From positions 117,774 through 181,773 of the forward strand of contig JALNZG010000007.1 of the NCBI GenBank assembly GCA_023229425.1: a stretch of DNA of 64,000 nt, in the 5' to 3' direction. Both the position numbers and the translations under genes were made by a program. This stretch comes from Ignavibacteriaceae bacterium. Its GTDB lineage: Bacteria > Bacteroidota > Ignavibacteria > Ignavibacteriales > Ignavibacteriaceae. Under the pieces are notes generated by a model. The model made no database searches, was not told the origin of the DNA, and worked only from the letters and a program-made list of their open reading frames with translations. Numbering within the stretch: the stretch's first letter is position 1; each line of letters starts with the position of its first letter. This document shows, piece by piece, positions 1 to 8,451 of the stretch.

Positions 1-1
1 T

Positions 2-196
2 GAGAATTCTTCTCTTGTACGAAGTACGGTTTGCAACGGACTTGAATTTCTCGGTATTGAAATTGATGAAGAAAAAAACAAAGCCAAGAAAAATGAACTT
101 TCGAAAGAGGGAAGCAAAGTTCATGTTCTTCGCATCCCGACAAATGAAGAACTTGTAATTGCAATGGATACGGCAGAAATAGTTTCTGCACTTTAA
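2..196 (+). CDS. ackA: Acetate kinase, C-terminal end (partial)
   Basis: The last 64 codons of a gene that enters from the left edge. The reading frame shows ENSSLVR, LEFLGIEID, and near the end IPTNEELVIAMDT, which is the characteristic C-terminus of acetate kinase (the IPTxEE...IAxDT block). The enzyme interconverts acetate plus ATP and acetyl phosphate plus ADP in the cytoplasm. Only the tail is present, so the catalytic residues cannot be checked. A hairpin terminator follows 18 bases after the stop. The family call rests on this conserved tail alone. Confidence 0.85.
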   Translation, partial: ENSSLVRSTVCNGLEFLGIEIDEEKNKAKKNELSKEGSKVHVLRIPTNEELVIAMDTAEIVSAL

Positions 197-214
197 GAAA
201 TAGAATACTACATT

Positions 215-248
215 AAAGCCCGGATTGTCTTTCGGGCTTTTCATTCCT
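215..248 (+). terminator. Rho-independent terminator after ackA
   Basis: An 8-bp perfect stem AAAGCCCG/CGGGCTTT (215-222 and 233-240) with a 10-base loop is followed by a short T-rich stretch. It sits directly downstream of the acetate kinase stop codon and fits an intrinsic terminator. Confidence 0.75.
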
Positions 249-324
249 CGGCGAGCTAAATGGAAAATTTTTGATTCATTCATGAATTAACTTTTCAGCA
301 TTTTTTTCTATTATACCTGTCAAA

Positions 325-354
325 TTGCTGTTCAACATGAATTAAGTATGTTTG
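325..354 (+). promoter_or_regulatory. Bacteroidota-type promoter for the SpoIIE phosphatase
   Basis: TTG at 325-327, a 19-base spacer, then TATGTTTG at 347-354 match the Bacteroidota sigma-A consensus (-33 TTG, -7 TAnnTTTG). The implied start near 361 leaves a leader of about 70 bases before the gene at 434. This is the best match to that consensus that I noticed in the window. Confidence 0.55.
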
Positions 355-433
355 CATTAAAAAAAAGGCGGTTTTATTAATATGATTGAACTCCATCGCT
401 TAAAATATTTCTTACTAAGCAAAAGGTGAAGTT

Positions 434-2989
434 ATGATAGCGAAGATCAAAATATTTTTGAATAAGCATTTCTCTCACGCCATTCTTTTCCTTTCCGCTA
501 TTCTTGTGATGATTTGCGCGCTGAATTTATTCTACATTTTTGATGTAACCGCTCAATCGAACGATGAATGTTTATGGCGCGATTCCGATTTTAACGGAAA
601 GAATAACGTCATTCATTTTGATCTGGTAAAAGTCGGCGGAGTAACTTGGGCTGCCGGTATTCGGAATGGCGACAAACTCATTTCCATAAATGGAATTGCT
701 TGCAAAAACACTTTAGATGCAAGCAGAACATTAGATAAAGTTTCTTCTGGCGACTACGCCATTTATGTTTTTGAAAGGAACGGACAGCAGCTTACCGGAA
801 ATGTCTATGTCAAAAAATTAATTGCGTTTAATATTCTTGCTTTCACTCTACTGTCTACCTTTTGGCTGATTGTCGGCTTCTTCGTTTTAATGGCAAAACC
901 GGAAGGGAAAATCCAGAGATTATTTTTTAGCGTCGGAGTTTTTACCGTCCTCTTCTCGATGATAAGCCTCCTCAATAGAGGTCTTCAAGTTGATAATCCG
1001 ATTTTGAAAAATACGCTATTATTTAGGGGAATTAATGTGTTGATTCTCTTCGGTGCAATATTCTGGGCTTTTAGCATGGTGAGATTTTTCAGCGTCTTTC
1101 CTATCGAAACTAAACTTGAAAAAAAATCATTTATCAGAAAAACTTTGATTGTTTCTCCCTGGATCATTTTCATAATTCTCCTGATAGTAAACACTAAATT
1201 TGTTGTTAAAAATAATCTTCAAATTGTAGCAATAACAAATGCTATTGTTGGCGGTCTTCTCCTCACTTCGCTAATTACAAGTTTTATTCTGCTCGTACTC
1301 GGGCATAGAAAAGTTGAATCGGTTACTGAAAAACGTGCACTCAGAATTATCATAGCGGCATTTATCATAGGATTGGGAGCTCTCATTTATTTTATTCTTT
1401 TTACCGCAACCACAAATCAAGTGGTTTTTAATGATCCCCTGTTATTTACACCCATCATTTTGATCGCAATAATTCCGATCGCATTCGGGTATTCAATTTT
1501 CAGGTATTCGTTGATGGATATCAGAGAAGCAGTGAAAAGTACAATCGTTTACGGAACTGCTACTGTTTCAATTGCTGTCGTCTATTTTCTAATCATGCTC
1601 TTGCTGGGTCAAATTGTCAGCAGTGCAATCGGTACACAGTATCAGGGTATGATCGCCGGATTTGTGTTCATTGTATTTGCCATTGTATTTCAATCATCCA
1701 AAGACCGCTTCCAGGATTTTTTAACACAAAAATTTTATCCGGAACAATTCGCATTTCAGAAAGGTTTGTTAAAGTTCAGCGGTGATATTGCCAAAGTTGT
1801 TGGTATTGAAAACATTCTGAACTCAACTCAAGAGCTTTATGTTGATTCATTGCGGATTAGTAAGTATGGTTTAATGCTTAAAAAGAATGGCGGTTTGTTT
1901 CACCTTCTTCAGCATCATGGAACAAGCGAATTAGCTCCGCAATTCTTAAAATCTTTGCAAAATTTATCTCAATATTTTTCCGAACGAAAAAAGAGTAATC
2001 AAAGAATTGTTTTAGAGCGCCAAAATTTTTCTTCTGTGCTTAGAGAAGATGCTACGATCTTTATCAACGAAAGCATTTTCACCATTGTTCCCTTGATGAT
2101 AAATGAGCAGATCATTGGTCTGTTGTTGTTCGGATTAAAACAAACCGGGGCGCAATTTACCGGAAAGGATTTAGACCTTCTCATCTCCGCTTCAAATCAA
2201 ACAGCAATTTCTATTGAGAACGCAAGACTTTATCATTCCGAAATCGAAAAGAAGCGTCTTGAACGTGATTTGGAAAATGCGCGGCACATTCAACAAAGTC
2301 TTCTTCCAAAAACAATTCCAAACATTAATCATTTGGAACTAAGCGGAATTACTATTCCCGCCCAGCATGTTGGCGGTGATTATTACGACTTTATTAAGCT
2401 GAGCGATACAAAACTGTTTATTGTTGTCGGAGATGTCTCCGGCAAAGGACTGAGCGCTGCTCTTTATATTTCCAAATTACAGACGATGATTCGTTTGTAT
2501 TGCTCGGAAGAGAGAGCGCCAAAAGAAATTTTGATAGAAATTAACAAAAGACTATTCGCAGAAATGGAGCGTAATTATTTTATCACGGTTTCATTAGCTT
2601 TAATTGATAGTGGCGAACGAAAGGTTCACTTTTGCCGTGCCGGTCATCCGCATGCTTTGTTGATAAACGATGGGAAGTGCGATAAAATAAAACCGGTTGG
2701 AATCGGACTCGGTTTAAACAAAGGAGAAGTTTTCGATTCATCGCTGGAAGAAACCGAAATAACTTTAGAGCAGGGAAGCTTGCTTGCGGTTTATTCCGAT
2801 GGAATAAGCGAGGCGATGAACGGGAAACAGCAAGAGTTTGGAGAAGAAAATATCATTACGATCTTAAAGCAGAATGCGGATTCATCGCTCGACACAATTC
2901 AAAATAAAATTTTGGACGGTGTAACAGATTTTTGCAACGGCGAGGAACAGCATGATGATATTACGTTGGTGCTGGTAAAATATCTTTAA
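434..2989 (+). CDS. Membrane-bound PP2C/SpoIIE-type serine phosphatase with PDZ-like and GAF domains
   Basis: A signalling phosphatase of 851 residues. An N-terminal membrane segment (about 15-36) is followed by a periplasmic PDZ-like stretch (about 55-120, with AGIRNGDKLISING). Roughly eight further membrane helices run to about 420, then a GAF-like domain (about 440-600) and a C-terminal PP2C/SpoIIE domain (about 620-851). Metal-binding motifs are visible: GGDYYDF near 646, GDVSGKG near 665, SDGISEA near 788 and HDDIT near 839. RsbU-like proteins of this kind usually dephosphorylate anti-sigma-factor antagonists, but no such partner lies nearby, so the target is unknown. An AAGGTGA ribosome site precedes the ATG. 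Confidence 0.85.
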   Translation: MIAKIKIFLNKHFSHAILFLSAILVMICALNLFYIFDVTAQSNDECLWRDSDFNGKNNVIHFDLVKVGGVTWAAGIRNGDKLISINGIACKNTLDASRTLDKVSSGDYAIYVFERNGQQLTGNVYVKKLIAFNILAFTLLSTFWLIVGFFVLMAKPEGKIQRLFFSVGVFTVLFSMISLLNRGLQVDNPILKNTLLFRGINVLILFGAIFWAFSMVRFFSVFPIETKLEKKSFIRKTLIVSPWIIFIILLIVNTKFVVKNNLQIVAITNAIVGGLLLTSLITSFILLVLGHRKVESVTEKRALRIIIAAFIIGLGALIYFILFTATTNQVVFNDPLLFTPIILIAIIPIAFGYSIFRYSLMDIREAVKSTIVYGTATVSIAVVYFLIMLLLGQIVSSAIGTQYQGMIAGFVFIVFAIVFQSSKDRFQDFLTQKFYPEQFAFQKGLLKFSGDIAKVVGIENILNSTQELYVDSLRISKYGLMLKKNGGLFHLLQHHGTSELAPQFLKSLQNLSQYFSERKKSNQRIVLERQNFSSVLREDATIFINESIFTIVPLMINEQIIGLLLFGLKQTGAQFTGKDLDLLISASNQTAISIENARLYHSEIEKKRLERDLENARHIQQSLLPKTIPNINHLELSGITIPAQHVGGDYYDFIKLSDTKLFIVVGDVSGKGLSAALYISKLQTMIRLYCSEERAPKEILIEINKRLFAEMERNYFITVSLALIDSGERKVHFCRAGHPHALLINDGKCDKIKPVGIGLGLNKGEVFDSSLEETEITLEQGSLLAVYSDGISEAMNGKQQEFGEENIITILKQNADSSLDTIQNKILDGVTDFCNGEEQHDDITLVLVKYL

Positions 2990-3041
2990 TTAGTAAATCA
3001 TGTTGCGCAAAACAATAGTTTTTCAGGTGTTTCTTTGTGAT

Positions 3042-3087
3042 CTTAGTGTCTTAGTGGTGGGAAATCCTTTACCACTTAGACACTTAG
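3042..3087. repeat. Imperfect inverted intergenic repeat, CTTAGTGTCTTAGTGGT type
   Basis: The left arm 3042-3058 and the right arm 3071-3087 are inverted copies matching at 15 of 17 positions. The spacer is 12 bases and related TTAGT words continue to about 3104. The palindrome has no T-run, so it is more like a dispersed repeat than a terminator. Confidence 0.6.
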
Positions 3088-3214
3088 TACACTGAGTTTC
3101 ACTAAGGAATAAAAACATCTTCATTTTTTGATAATTTATTTCCTCGTTTTTCTTATCCAAACTCTTCTTATTTTTAACCACGTATTTTCAATTCAATTTT
3201 ATTGGAATAGAAAA

Positions 3215-4006
3215 ATGAACTTAGGAATTCAAAACAAAACCGTTCTTGTTACCGCATCAAGCAAAGGAATTGGAAAAGCGGCGGCTGAATTATTCGCATC
3301 GGAAAAATGTAATGTAGCAATTTGTTCGCGCAGCGCGGTTGAACTTGAGAAAACCGCGGCAGAAATTTCAGCGAAGTATGAAAACGAAATATTCTGGATC
3401 GTTTGTGATTTGAATAATCCTTCCGACATAAAAAATGCCGTAGCAAAAGTGGAAGAGAAATTCGGCGGAATTGATATTCTTGTAAATAATTGCGGCGGAC
3501 CCTCTGCCGGATTTTTTGAAGAACTCAACGAAGAAAAATGGAACTTCGGTTATGAACAAGTACTTTTAAGCGTTGTTCGCTTTGTTCAAGCGGTTCTTCC
3601 AAACATGAAAAAGAAAAATTGGGGAAGGATCATCAACATCACTTCCGTAGCGGTAAAACAGCCGATAGACAATCTTCTTCTTTCGAATACGTTTCGCGCA
3701 GGAGTGATTGGATTAAGCAAAACGCTTAGCAACCAACTTGCAAAACATAACATCACGGTGAACAGCGTTGCGCCGGGTTATACGTTAACGGAAAGAATTT
3801 ATGAACTTGCCGTGAACAAATCGAAAGTTACCGGCGAATCGCATGAAACAATTATTGCGAACATGACAAAAGAAATTCCGCTTGGCAGAATGGCGCGTCC
3901 GGAAGAAATTGCTTCGGCGATTTTGTTCCTCGCATCGGAACAAGCATCGTACATTACGGGAAACACAATTCAAATTGACGGCGGACTTTACAAAGGATTG
4001 ATGTAG
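3215..4006 (+). CDS. SDR family oxidoreductase lacking the canonical Tyr-Lys pair
   Basis: A 263-residue Rossmann-fold short-chain dehydrogenase resembling 3-oxoacyl-ACP reductase. The nucleotide-binding loop reads TASSKGIGKA (residues about 12-21), NNCGG takes the place of NNAG (about 91-95), and the C-terminal SYITGNTIQIDGG block is typical. Where the catalytic YxxxK is expected, the protein reads SNTFR (about 157-161), so both Tyr and Lys are replaced. This matches a recognised subgroup of BKR-like SDRs without a perfect catalytic tetrad. The frame is open upstream to 3128, but the N-terminus fits the family only from the ATG at 3215. Substrate and activity are unknown. Confidence 0.75.
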   Translation: MNLGIQNKTVLVTASSKGIGKAAAELFASEKCNVAICSRSAVELEKTAAEISAKYENEIFWIVCDLNNPSDIKNAVAKVEEKFGGIDILVNNCGGPSAGFFEELNEEKWNFGYEQVLLSVVRFVQAVLPNMKKKNWGRIINITSVAVKQPIDNLLLSNTFRAGVIGLSKTLSNQLAKHNITVNSVAPGYTLTERIYELAVNKSKVTGESHETIIANMTKEIPLGRMARPEEIASAILFLASEQASYITGNTIQIDGGLYKGLM

Positions 4007-4008
4007 TG
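3992..4008. repeat. Direct repeat copy 1 (SDR stop region)
   Basis: A 17-base word AAAGGRTTGATGTAGTG spans the SDR stop codon. It recurs at 4777-4793 with one mismatch, bracketing the hypothetical gene at 4131-4733. Confidence 0.7.
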
Positions 4009-4130
4009 CTATTCTATAACGATAAAAAAAATAATAAGATAAAGAAGTCAGAATGTTCTGAAGTAACAACAGGGTAACAATTTTACACAAAAGAGAACGA
4101 AATAATTTTTTTAATATAAATGGAGCGAAA

Positions 4131-4733
4131 ATGAAAAAGGTGTTTGTTCTTTTGTTTTTATTTGCTGTTTGTGTTTTTGCAGATAATATTCATATGAAAA
4201 ATGGTAGAATTTTTTTCAATGTTCGAATTATAAAAACCACAGATAACATGATTGAATTTCAATTTAATAACCTCACAAAAGCTGTGCTGTTAGTTGATGT
4301 TCTTAAAATAGATACGGTGCCATATAACCCGTCCAATATAACGGTCATAGGAGATAGTCTGACAGATTTCGAAGCTCAAATGAAACAAAATTTGCAACAA
4401 AAGAGAACTCAATTATTTCAAAAACAAAAAAACCAAATTGTCGAAGTACAACAAAAACTATATATCCAGCTAAGCACTCCACTAATATTAACTGCTGCTT
4501 TGGCTGGACTAATGTCTATAAATTACTTTTTGGAAACTTCAGACATCTCGGACAATATTGAACAAATTAAAAATTTAAAAATGGACACTTCCGGTTTAGA
4601 AAGAAAAAAAACAAGAATGCTGTTATCGGGTGTTGCAACTATGATAATTTCTCTGGCAGCCATAGCAATTAGTTCTCAAGATTTTGAAATTGATGCGACT
4701 CCATCTTCGTTATCAGTGTCTTATAATTTCTAA
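4131..4733 (+). CDS. Hypothetical exported or membrane protein
   Basis: A 200-residue protein I do not recognise. Residues 1-17 form a signal peptide ending VFA-D. A stretch of about 60 polar residues follows, then a Gln/Lys-rich, probably coiled-coil segment (about 85-115). Two hydrophobic helices (about 118-135 and 162-180) flank a short charged loop. The start has a GGAG ribosome site. The gene lies between near-identical 17-base direct repeats that otherwise join the SDR and asparaginase genes, so it may be an insertion. A short trans-envelope or membrane-anchored structural role is possible but not shown. Confidence 0.6.
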   Translation: MKKVFVLLFLFAVCVFADNIHMKNGRIFFNVRIIKTTDNMIEFQFNNLTKAVLLVDVLKIDTVPYNPSNITVIGDSLTDFEAQMKQNLQQKRTQLFQKQKNQIVEVQQKLYIQLSTPLILTAALAGLMSINYFLETSDISDNIEQIKNLKMDTSGLERKKTRMLLSGVATMIISLAAIAISSQDFEIDATPSSLSVSYNF

Positions 4734-4776
4734 GGTTGTTTTATGGGAATCTCAAATTTGTAAATGTCGTATTAAT

Positions 4777-4793
4777 AAAGGGTTGATGTAGTG
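4777..4793. repeat. Direct repeat copy 2 (asparaginase start region)
   Basis: The second copy of AAAGGRTTGATGTAGTG, ending on the GTG start codon of the asparaginase gene. It matches 16 of 17 bases of the copy at 3992-4008, 785 bases upstream. Confidence 0.7.
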
Positions 4794-5771
4794 AAAAAGA
4801 AAAATATTTTGCTCGTTTTTACCGGCGGAACATTTTCGATGAAGATAGACGAGAAGACCGGCGGAGCGGTTCCATATTTTTCCGGGAATGATCTGATGCA
4901 GCTTATGCCGGAAATCTATGAATTGGTGAATGTAACCATTTTCGATTTCGGTAAATATCCCGGACCACACATGACACCGGAACTGATGCTTTCTCTTTCA
5001 AAAAAAATTCAAAATCAATTAAACAAAAATGGTTTCGACGGTGTTGTTATTACTCACGGAACCGATACGCTTGAAGAGACCGCTTACTTACTTGATCTGA
5101 CCCTCAACACGCCAATTCCCGTTGTTCTTACCGGTTCGATGAAAAACAGTTCGGAACCGGATTGGGATGGACCTGCAAATTTAAAAGATTCGATAGCGAT
5201 TTGTTTAAATGCGAACAGTAGAAATCTTGGAGTGCTTGTCTGTATGAACGGTGAAATAAACGCCGCAAGTGAAGTGACCAAAACTCACACGGACGATATT
5301 GAAACATTTCACAGCCTTGATTTCGGCGCACTCGGTTTTGTGCAGAACGGAAGAGTTATTTTCAACAGACTGCCGCGCAAACTTGAAATTATAAAAACTT
5401 CTAAAATTGAAACCAATGTTGATCTCATAAAATGTTACGCCGGAATGGACGCGAAGTTCTTTAAATATTCCGCCGATACAAACGTTGCGGGAATTGTGGT
5501 TGAAGCGATGGGAGTAGGTAATGTACCGCCGAAAGCGTTTGAAGGAATTAAATACGCGGTTGAGAAAAATATTCCCGTTGTACTTGTCTCACGCTGTCCT
5601 GCCGGGGAAACGCTTGATATTTACGGTTATCCCGGTGCCGGCAAATGGCTGCATGAACTTGGAGTAATTTTTTCCGATTACTTAAACGGACAAAAAGCCA
5701 GAATCAAATTGATGCTGGCATTAGGAAAGATGAAAAAACAAAGCGAATTGAAGAAGGTTTTTGAAGGATAA
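4791..5771 (+). CDS. ansA: L-asparaginase (bacterial type I/II fold)
   Basis: A 326-residue asparaginase/glutaminase-family enzyme that hydrolyses L-asparagine to aspartate and ammonia. The N-terminal FTGGTFSM carries the first catalytic threonine, and VVITHGTDTLEETA (about 83-96) is the second active-site signature with the Thr-Asp pair. There is no signal peptide, so a cytoplasmic type I-like enzyme is likely. Translation begins at GTG 4791, where the N-terminus MKKKNILLVFTGGT fits the family. It is unrelated in fold to the Ntn-type isoaspartyl peptidase at 16.0-17.0 kb. Confidence 0.9.
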   Translation: MKKKNILLVFTGGTFSMKIDEKTGGAVPYFSGNDLMQLMPEIYELVNVTIFDFGKYPGPHMTPELMLSLSKKIQNQLNKNGFDGVVITHGTDTLEETAYLLDLTLNTPIPVVLTGSMKNSSEPDWDGPANLKDSIAICLNANSRNLGVLVCMNGEINAASEVTKTHTDDIETFHSLDFGALGFVQNGRVIFNRLPRKLEIIKTSKIETNVDLIKCYAGMDAKFFKYSADTNVAGIVVEAMGVGNVPPKAFEGIKYAVEKNIPVVLVSRCPAGETLDIYGYPGAGKWLHELGVIFSDYLNGQKARIKLMLALGKMKKQSELKKVFEG

Positions 5772-5785
5772 ATTTATTTCTTGTT

Positions 5786-5831
5786 AACCTTCAAGGTAGG
5801 TAGCCAATGTCTTCCTGAACCTTGAAGGGTT
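5786..5831. repeat. Inverted intergenic repeat, AACCTTCAAGGT type
   Basis: AACCTTCAAGGT (5786-5797) is mirrored by ACCTTGAAGGGTT (5819-5831) with one bulged base. A similar palindromic word pair occurs upstream of sufB at 62769-62814. Confidence 0.6.
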
Positions 5832-5858
5832 GCAATTACAATTTAATAAGGAGAGAGA

Positions 5859-6392
5859 ATGAAGATATTGTTTATAATCATTTTGATACCAGTAATGCAA
5901 CTCATTGCACAAGATTCAAATAAATCTCAACCCAAAACAGTCGAGTTTGTCAGTTTAGAAAAATACGTTGGTGTTTGGTATGAGATTGCAAAAATTCCAA
6001 ACAGCTTTCAACGTTCGTGCAAAAAAAATACTACAGCAACGTATTCAATCCAAAAGGATGGAAAGATTAAAGTGGTAAACAGATGTGTAGAAGATGATGG
6101 TGAAATTAATCAAGCAGAAGGTGTTGTCCGGATTGTTGATAAACTAACTAACGCTAAACTTGAAGTCAGTTTTGTTTCATTTTTGGGCTGGCGGCCATTC
6201 TGGGGTGACTACTGGATTATTGGTCTTGAAGATAATTATCAATGGGTGATTGTCGGTCATCCAAAGCGGGAATACGGCTGGATCTTGAGCCGAACAAAAT
6301 CAATTTCAGAAGAGACGAAGCTTAAAATATTTTCGCTGCTTAAAAAACAAGGATACAATCCAAACGACTTTGAACTAACGGTTCAAGAATAG
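5859..6392 (+). CDS. blc: Lipocalin family protein (Blc/apolipoprotein D type)
   Basis: A 177-residue bacterial lipocalin. A signal peptide (1-17, ending LIAQ) is followed by the lipocalin signature GVWYEIAKIPNSFQ (about 38-51), then NRCVEDDGE and WVIVGHPKREYGWILSR, which are conserved strand segments of the Blc family. There is no lipobox cysteine, so the protein is probably periplasmic and soluble, unlike the lipoprotein Blc of E. coli. Family members bind lipids or lysophospholipids. A GGAG ribosome site precedes the ATG. Confidence 0.85.
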   Translation: MKILFIIILIPVMQLIAQDSNKSQPKTVEFVSLEKYVGVWYEIAKIPNSFQRSCKKNTTATYSIQKDGKIKVVNRCVEDDGEINQAEGVVRIVDKLTNAKLEVSFVSFLGWRPFWGDYWIIGLEDNYQWVIVGHPKREYGWILSRTKSISEETKLKIFSLLKKQGYNPNDFELTVQE

Positions 6393-6403
6393 CGATAACA
6401 ATT

Positions 6404-7324
6404 TTGAATAAACAAAAGAATGTGTTAATTGCCGGAGGTTCGGGAACCATTGGTAAAGCGTTGAGCAAAAAACTGGTTCAACACGGTTATCAGGTTGCCG
6501 TATTAAGTAGAGTAAAGAAAAATAGTAGCGGGTTAAAAACATACTTTTGGGATTTGGAAAAACAATTCCTCGAAGATGAAGCAGTTCTTGAGTGCGATTA
6601 CCTTTTAAACTTGGCGGGAGCCAACATCGGTGAAAAACGATGGAGCGATCAAAGAAAAAAATTACTGCTTGATAGCCGCATTAAAACCACAAATTTTCTT
6701 TTCAACAAATTTCAACAACTCGGCAAAAAGCCCGAAGCATTTATTTCTGCTTCTGCGGTTGGATACTACGGAGCAGTTACTTCTGAAAAAATATTTGACG
6801 AGAAAGATCCACCGGCGAATGATTTTCTTGGTTCTGTTTGCAGTAGATGGGAAAGCGAATGTGATGCATTTGAGAATTCCGGAGTACGAACCGTAAAAAT
6901 TAGAACCGGCGTAGTTTTAAATAACGGAGAAGGTGCGTTACAAAAAATGATGCTGCCGATTAAAATGTTTGTAGGCTCTCCTCTGGGAAGCGGCAAACAA
7001 TATTTGCCGTGGATTCATATCGATGATCTAAGCAACATTTATATTAAAGCGTTAGAAGATGAAAGAATAACCGGCGCGTATAACGCGGTAGCTCCCGAGT
7101 ATATTACAAATAAAGATTTTATGAAGACGTTAGCCGAAATAATGAACAAACCGTTTTTTTTACCGAACGTTCCGTCATTTCTATTAAAACTAATTTTTAA
7201 TGAAATGTCTTGTATAATATTAGCGGGAAGTAGAATTTCTTCGGAAAAAATTCTGAACTCAGGGTATACTTTTTTGTTCCCTAATTTAAAAGATGCTCTA
7301 ACATCTCTGCTTAAAAAAGAATAA
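6404..7324 (+). CDS. TIGR01777/YfcH-type epimerase-like SDR
   Basis: A 306-residue atypical (extended) SDR of the YfcH/TIGR01777 family. The N-terminal GGSGTIGKAL is the NAD(P)-binding loop. NLAGANIGEKRWSDQRK, ASAVGYYGA and LPWIHIDDL are characteristic blocks of this family. The C-terminal DUF1731-type region (about 250-306) is present. Its reaction is not established even for better-known members. The start is probably TTG at 6404, because no in-frame ATG lies near the conserved N-terminus. The gene lies 11 bases after the lipocalin and 8 bases before the next gene, so it is likely co-transcribed. Confidence 0.8.
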   Translation: MNKQKNVLIAGGSGTIGKALSKKLVQHGYQVAVLSRVKKNSSGLKTYFWDLEKQFLEDEAVLECDYLLNLAGANIGEKRWSDQRKKLLLDSRIKTTNFLFNKFQQLGKKPEAFISASAVGYYGAVTSEKIFDEKDPPANDFLGSVCSRWESECDAFENSGVRTVKIRTGVVLNNGEGALQKMMLPIKMFVGSPLGSGKQYLPWIHIDDLSNIYIKALEDERITGAYNAVAPEYITNKDFMKTLAEIMNKPFFLPNVPSFLLKLIFNEMSCIILAGSRISSEKILNSGYTFLFPNLKDALTSLLKKE

Positions 7325-7332
7325 AAATTTTT

Positions 7333-7761
7333 ATGAGAATCTGGTCTTTACATCCGAAATACCTTGATACTAAAGGGTTGGTTGCACTTTGGAGAGAAAC
7401 ACTTTTAGCAAAACACGTGCTGGAAGGAAAGACAAAAGGGTATAAAAATCATCCGCAACTTAATAGATTTAAGAAGGCAGCGGTTCCGCTTGATTGTATA
7501 AATCAATATTTGTCCGCGGTTTATGAGAATGCTTTACTAAGGGGATTTAATTTTGCCAAAGATAAAATTAATTGGGAATTTAAGTCCACTACTTTAACGG
7601 TAACAACCGGGCAACTCATTTATGAGAAGGAGCATCTCCTTAAAAAATTAATTACTCGCGACAAAGCGCAATATGAAGTTTTACTTAATGAAACGAATTT
7701 TGTTCCCCATCCTCTCTTTGAAGTAACCGAAGGAGAAAGAGAAGAGTGGGAGATTATCTAA
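7333..7761 (+). CDS. Pyrimidine dimer DNA glycosylase family protein
   Basis: A 142-residue protein of the Pyr_excise family (PF03013). The N-terminus MRIWSLHPKYLDTKGLVALWRE and the downstream KGYKNHPQL and YLSAVYENALLRG blocks are typical of bacterial members annotated as pyrimidine dimer DNA glycosylases. These are distant relatives of T4 endonuclease V. The inferred role is base-excision repair of UV photoproducts, but enzymatic activity is not proven for most bacterial homologues. It closely follows the TIGR01777 gene and ends 3 bases from the converging gene on the other strand. Confidence 0.8.
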   Translation: MRIWSLHPKYLDTKGLVALWRETLLAKHVLEGKTKGYKNHPQLNRFKKAAVPLDCINQYLSAVYENALLRGFNFAKDKINWEFKSTTLTVTTGQLIYEKEHLLKKLITRDKAQYEVLLNETNFVPHPLFEVTEGEREEWEII

Positions 7762-7764
7762 AAT

Positions 7765-8409
7765 TCAATTCCCAAGATCAATTTCAATTCCAACCAAGTA
7801 ACTAAAGAAAGAATAATTAACGCCTCCCCCCGCAAGGGCGAAAACTTCGGAACCAGTTTGATAACCGACTGTTGACAATAAATTAACTTTATCATTCCAA
7901 ATCGGTAGAGCTAATTTTACGTTTGTCCCTAATGAGAAAACTTTATTTGTTGGTCCGGTAATACCTTCAATTGATATTAAAGGTCCGAGCGAGAGTGAAA
8001 CAGTATATATTTTGAATAACGAGAAATCTACTTCCAGTTTTACTCCATTGCTGGCAATCGTTTTTGAACGTATTTGTTCACTCGGAGAAGTTTGTGCTTT
8101 CCAATAAGTATAAGCTATTATGGGATGGACTTCGCTCGATAAATCAAATTTAAAGTAGGCTTCAAAGAGAATATCTCTGTTGAATTTATCAGAAGAAGTT
8201 TGAGTTAAGTTTGAGGAATGTGAGCCAAATTGAAATCCAATTTTAGGGTGCAATTGAGTAATCTTTGAGCTTTTACTGTTTAGAGTATCTTTGTTTTGGC
8301 TAAAGTTGAGAGAAGAAAAAACAATAGAAAATAATATTGTCAGTATTAGATAATTTTTTACGCTCCCCTTTTTCAAGTTTATTTTATAACACATCCTTTT
8401 GTTTCCCAT
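7765..8409 (-). CDS. Hypothetical outer-membrane beta-barrel-like protein
   Basis: A 214-residue exported protein. After a basic N-terminus, a hydrophobic signal segment (about 20-37) ends near SLNFSQ. The mature part alternates short amphipathic strands with glycines and turns (KIGFQFGSHSS, FEAYFKFDLSS, VSLSLGPLIS, GGGVNYSFFSYLVGIEIDLG) and finishes in a strand-like segment, as small outer-membrane barrels do. I do not recognise the family. It converges tail-to-tail with the glycosylase gene. The barrel call comes from the strand pattern only. Confidence 0.55.
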   Translation of the reverse strand: MGNKRMCYKINLKKGSVKNYLILTILFSIVFSSLNFSQNKDTLNSKSSKITQLHPKIGFQFGSHSSNLTQTSSDKFNRDILFEAYFKFDLSSEVHPIIAYTYWKAQTSPSEQIRSKTIASNGVKLEVDFSLFKIYTVSLSLGPLISIEGITGPTNKVFSLGTNVKLALPIWNDKVNLLSTVGYQTGSEVFALAGGGVNYSFFSYLVGIEIDLGN

Positions 8410-8451
8410 AAACGAAATGAAAATCTTTTTAATCTGCGAAATCCCGTGCTA

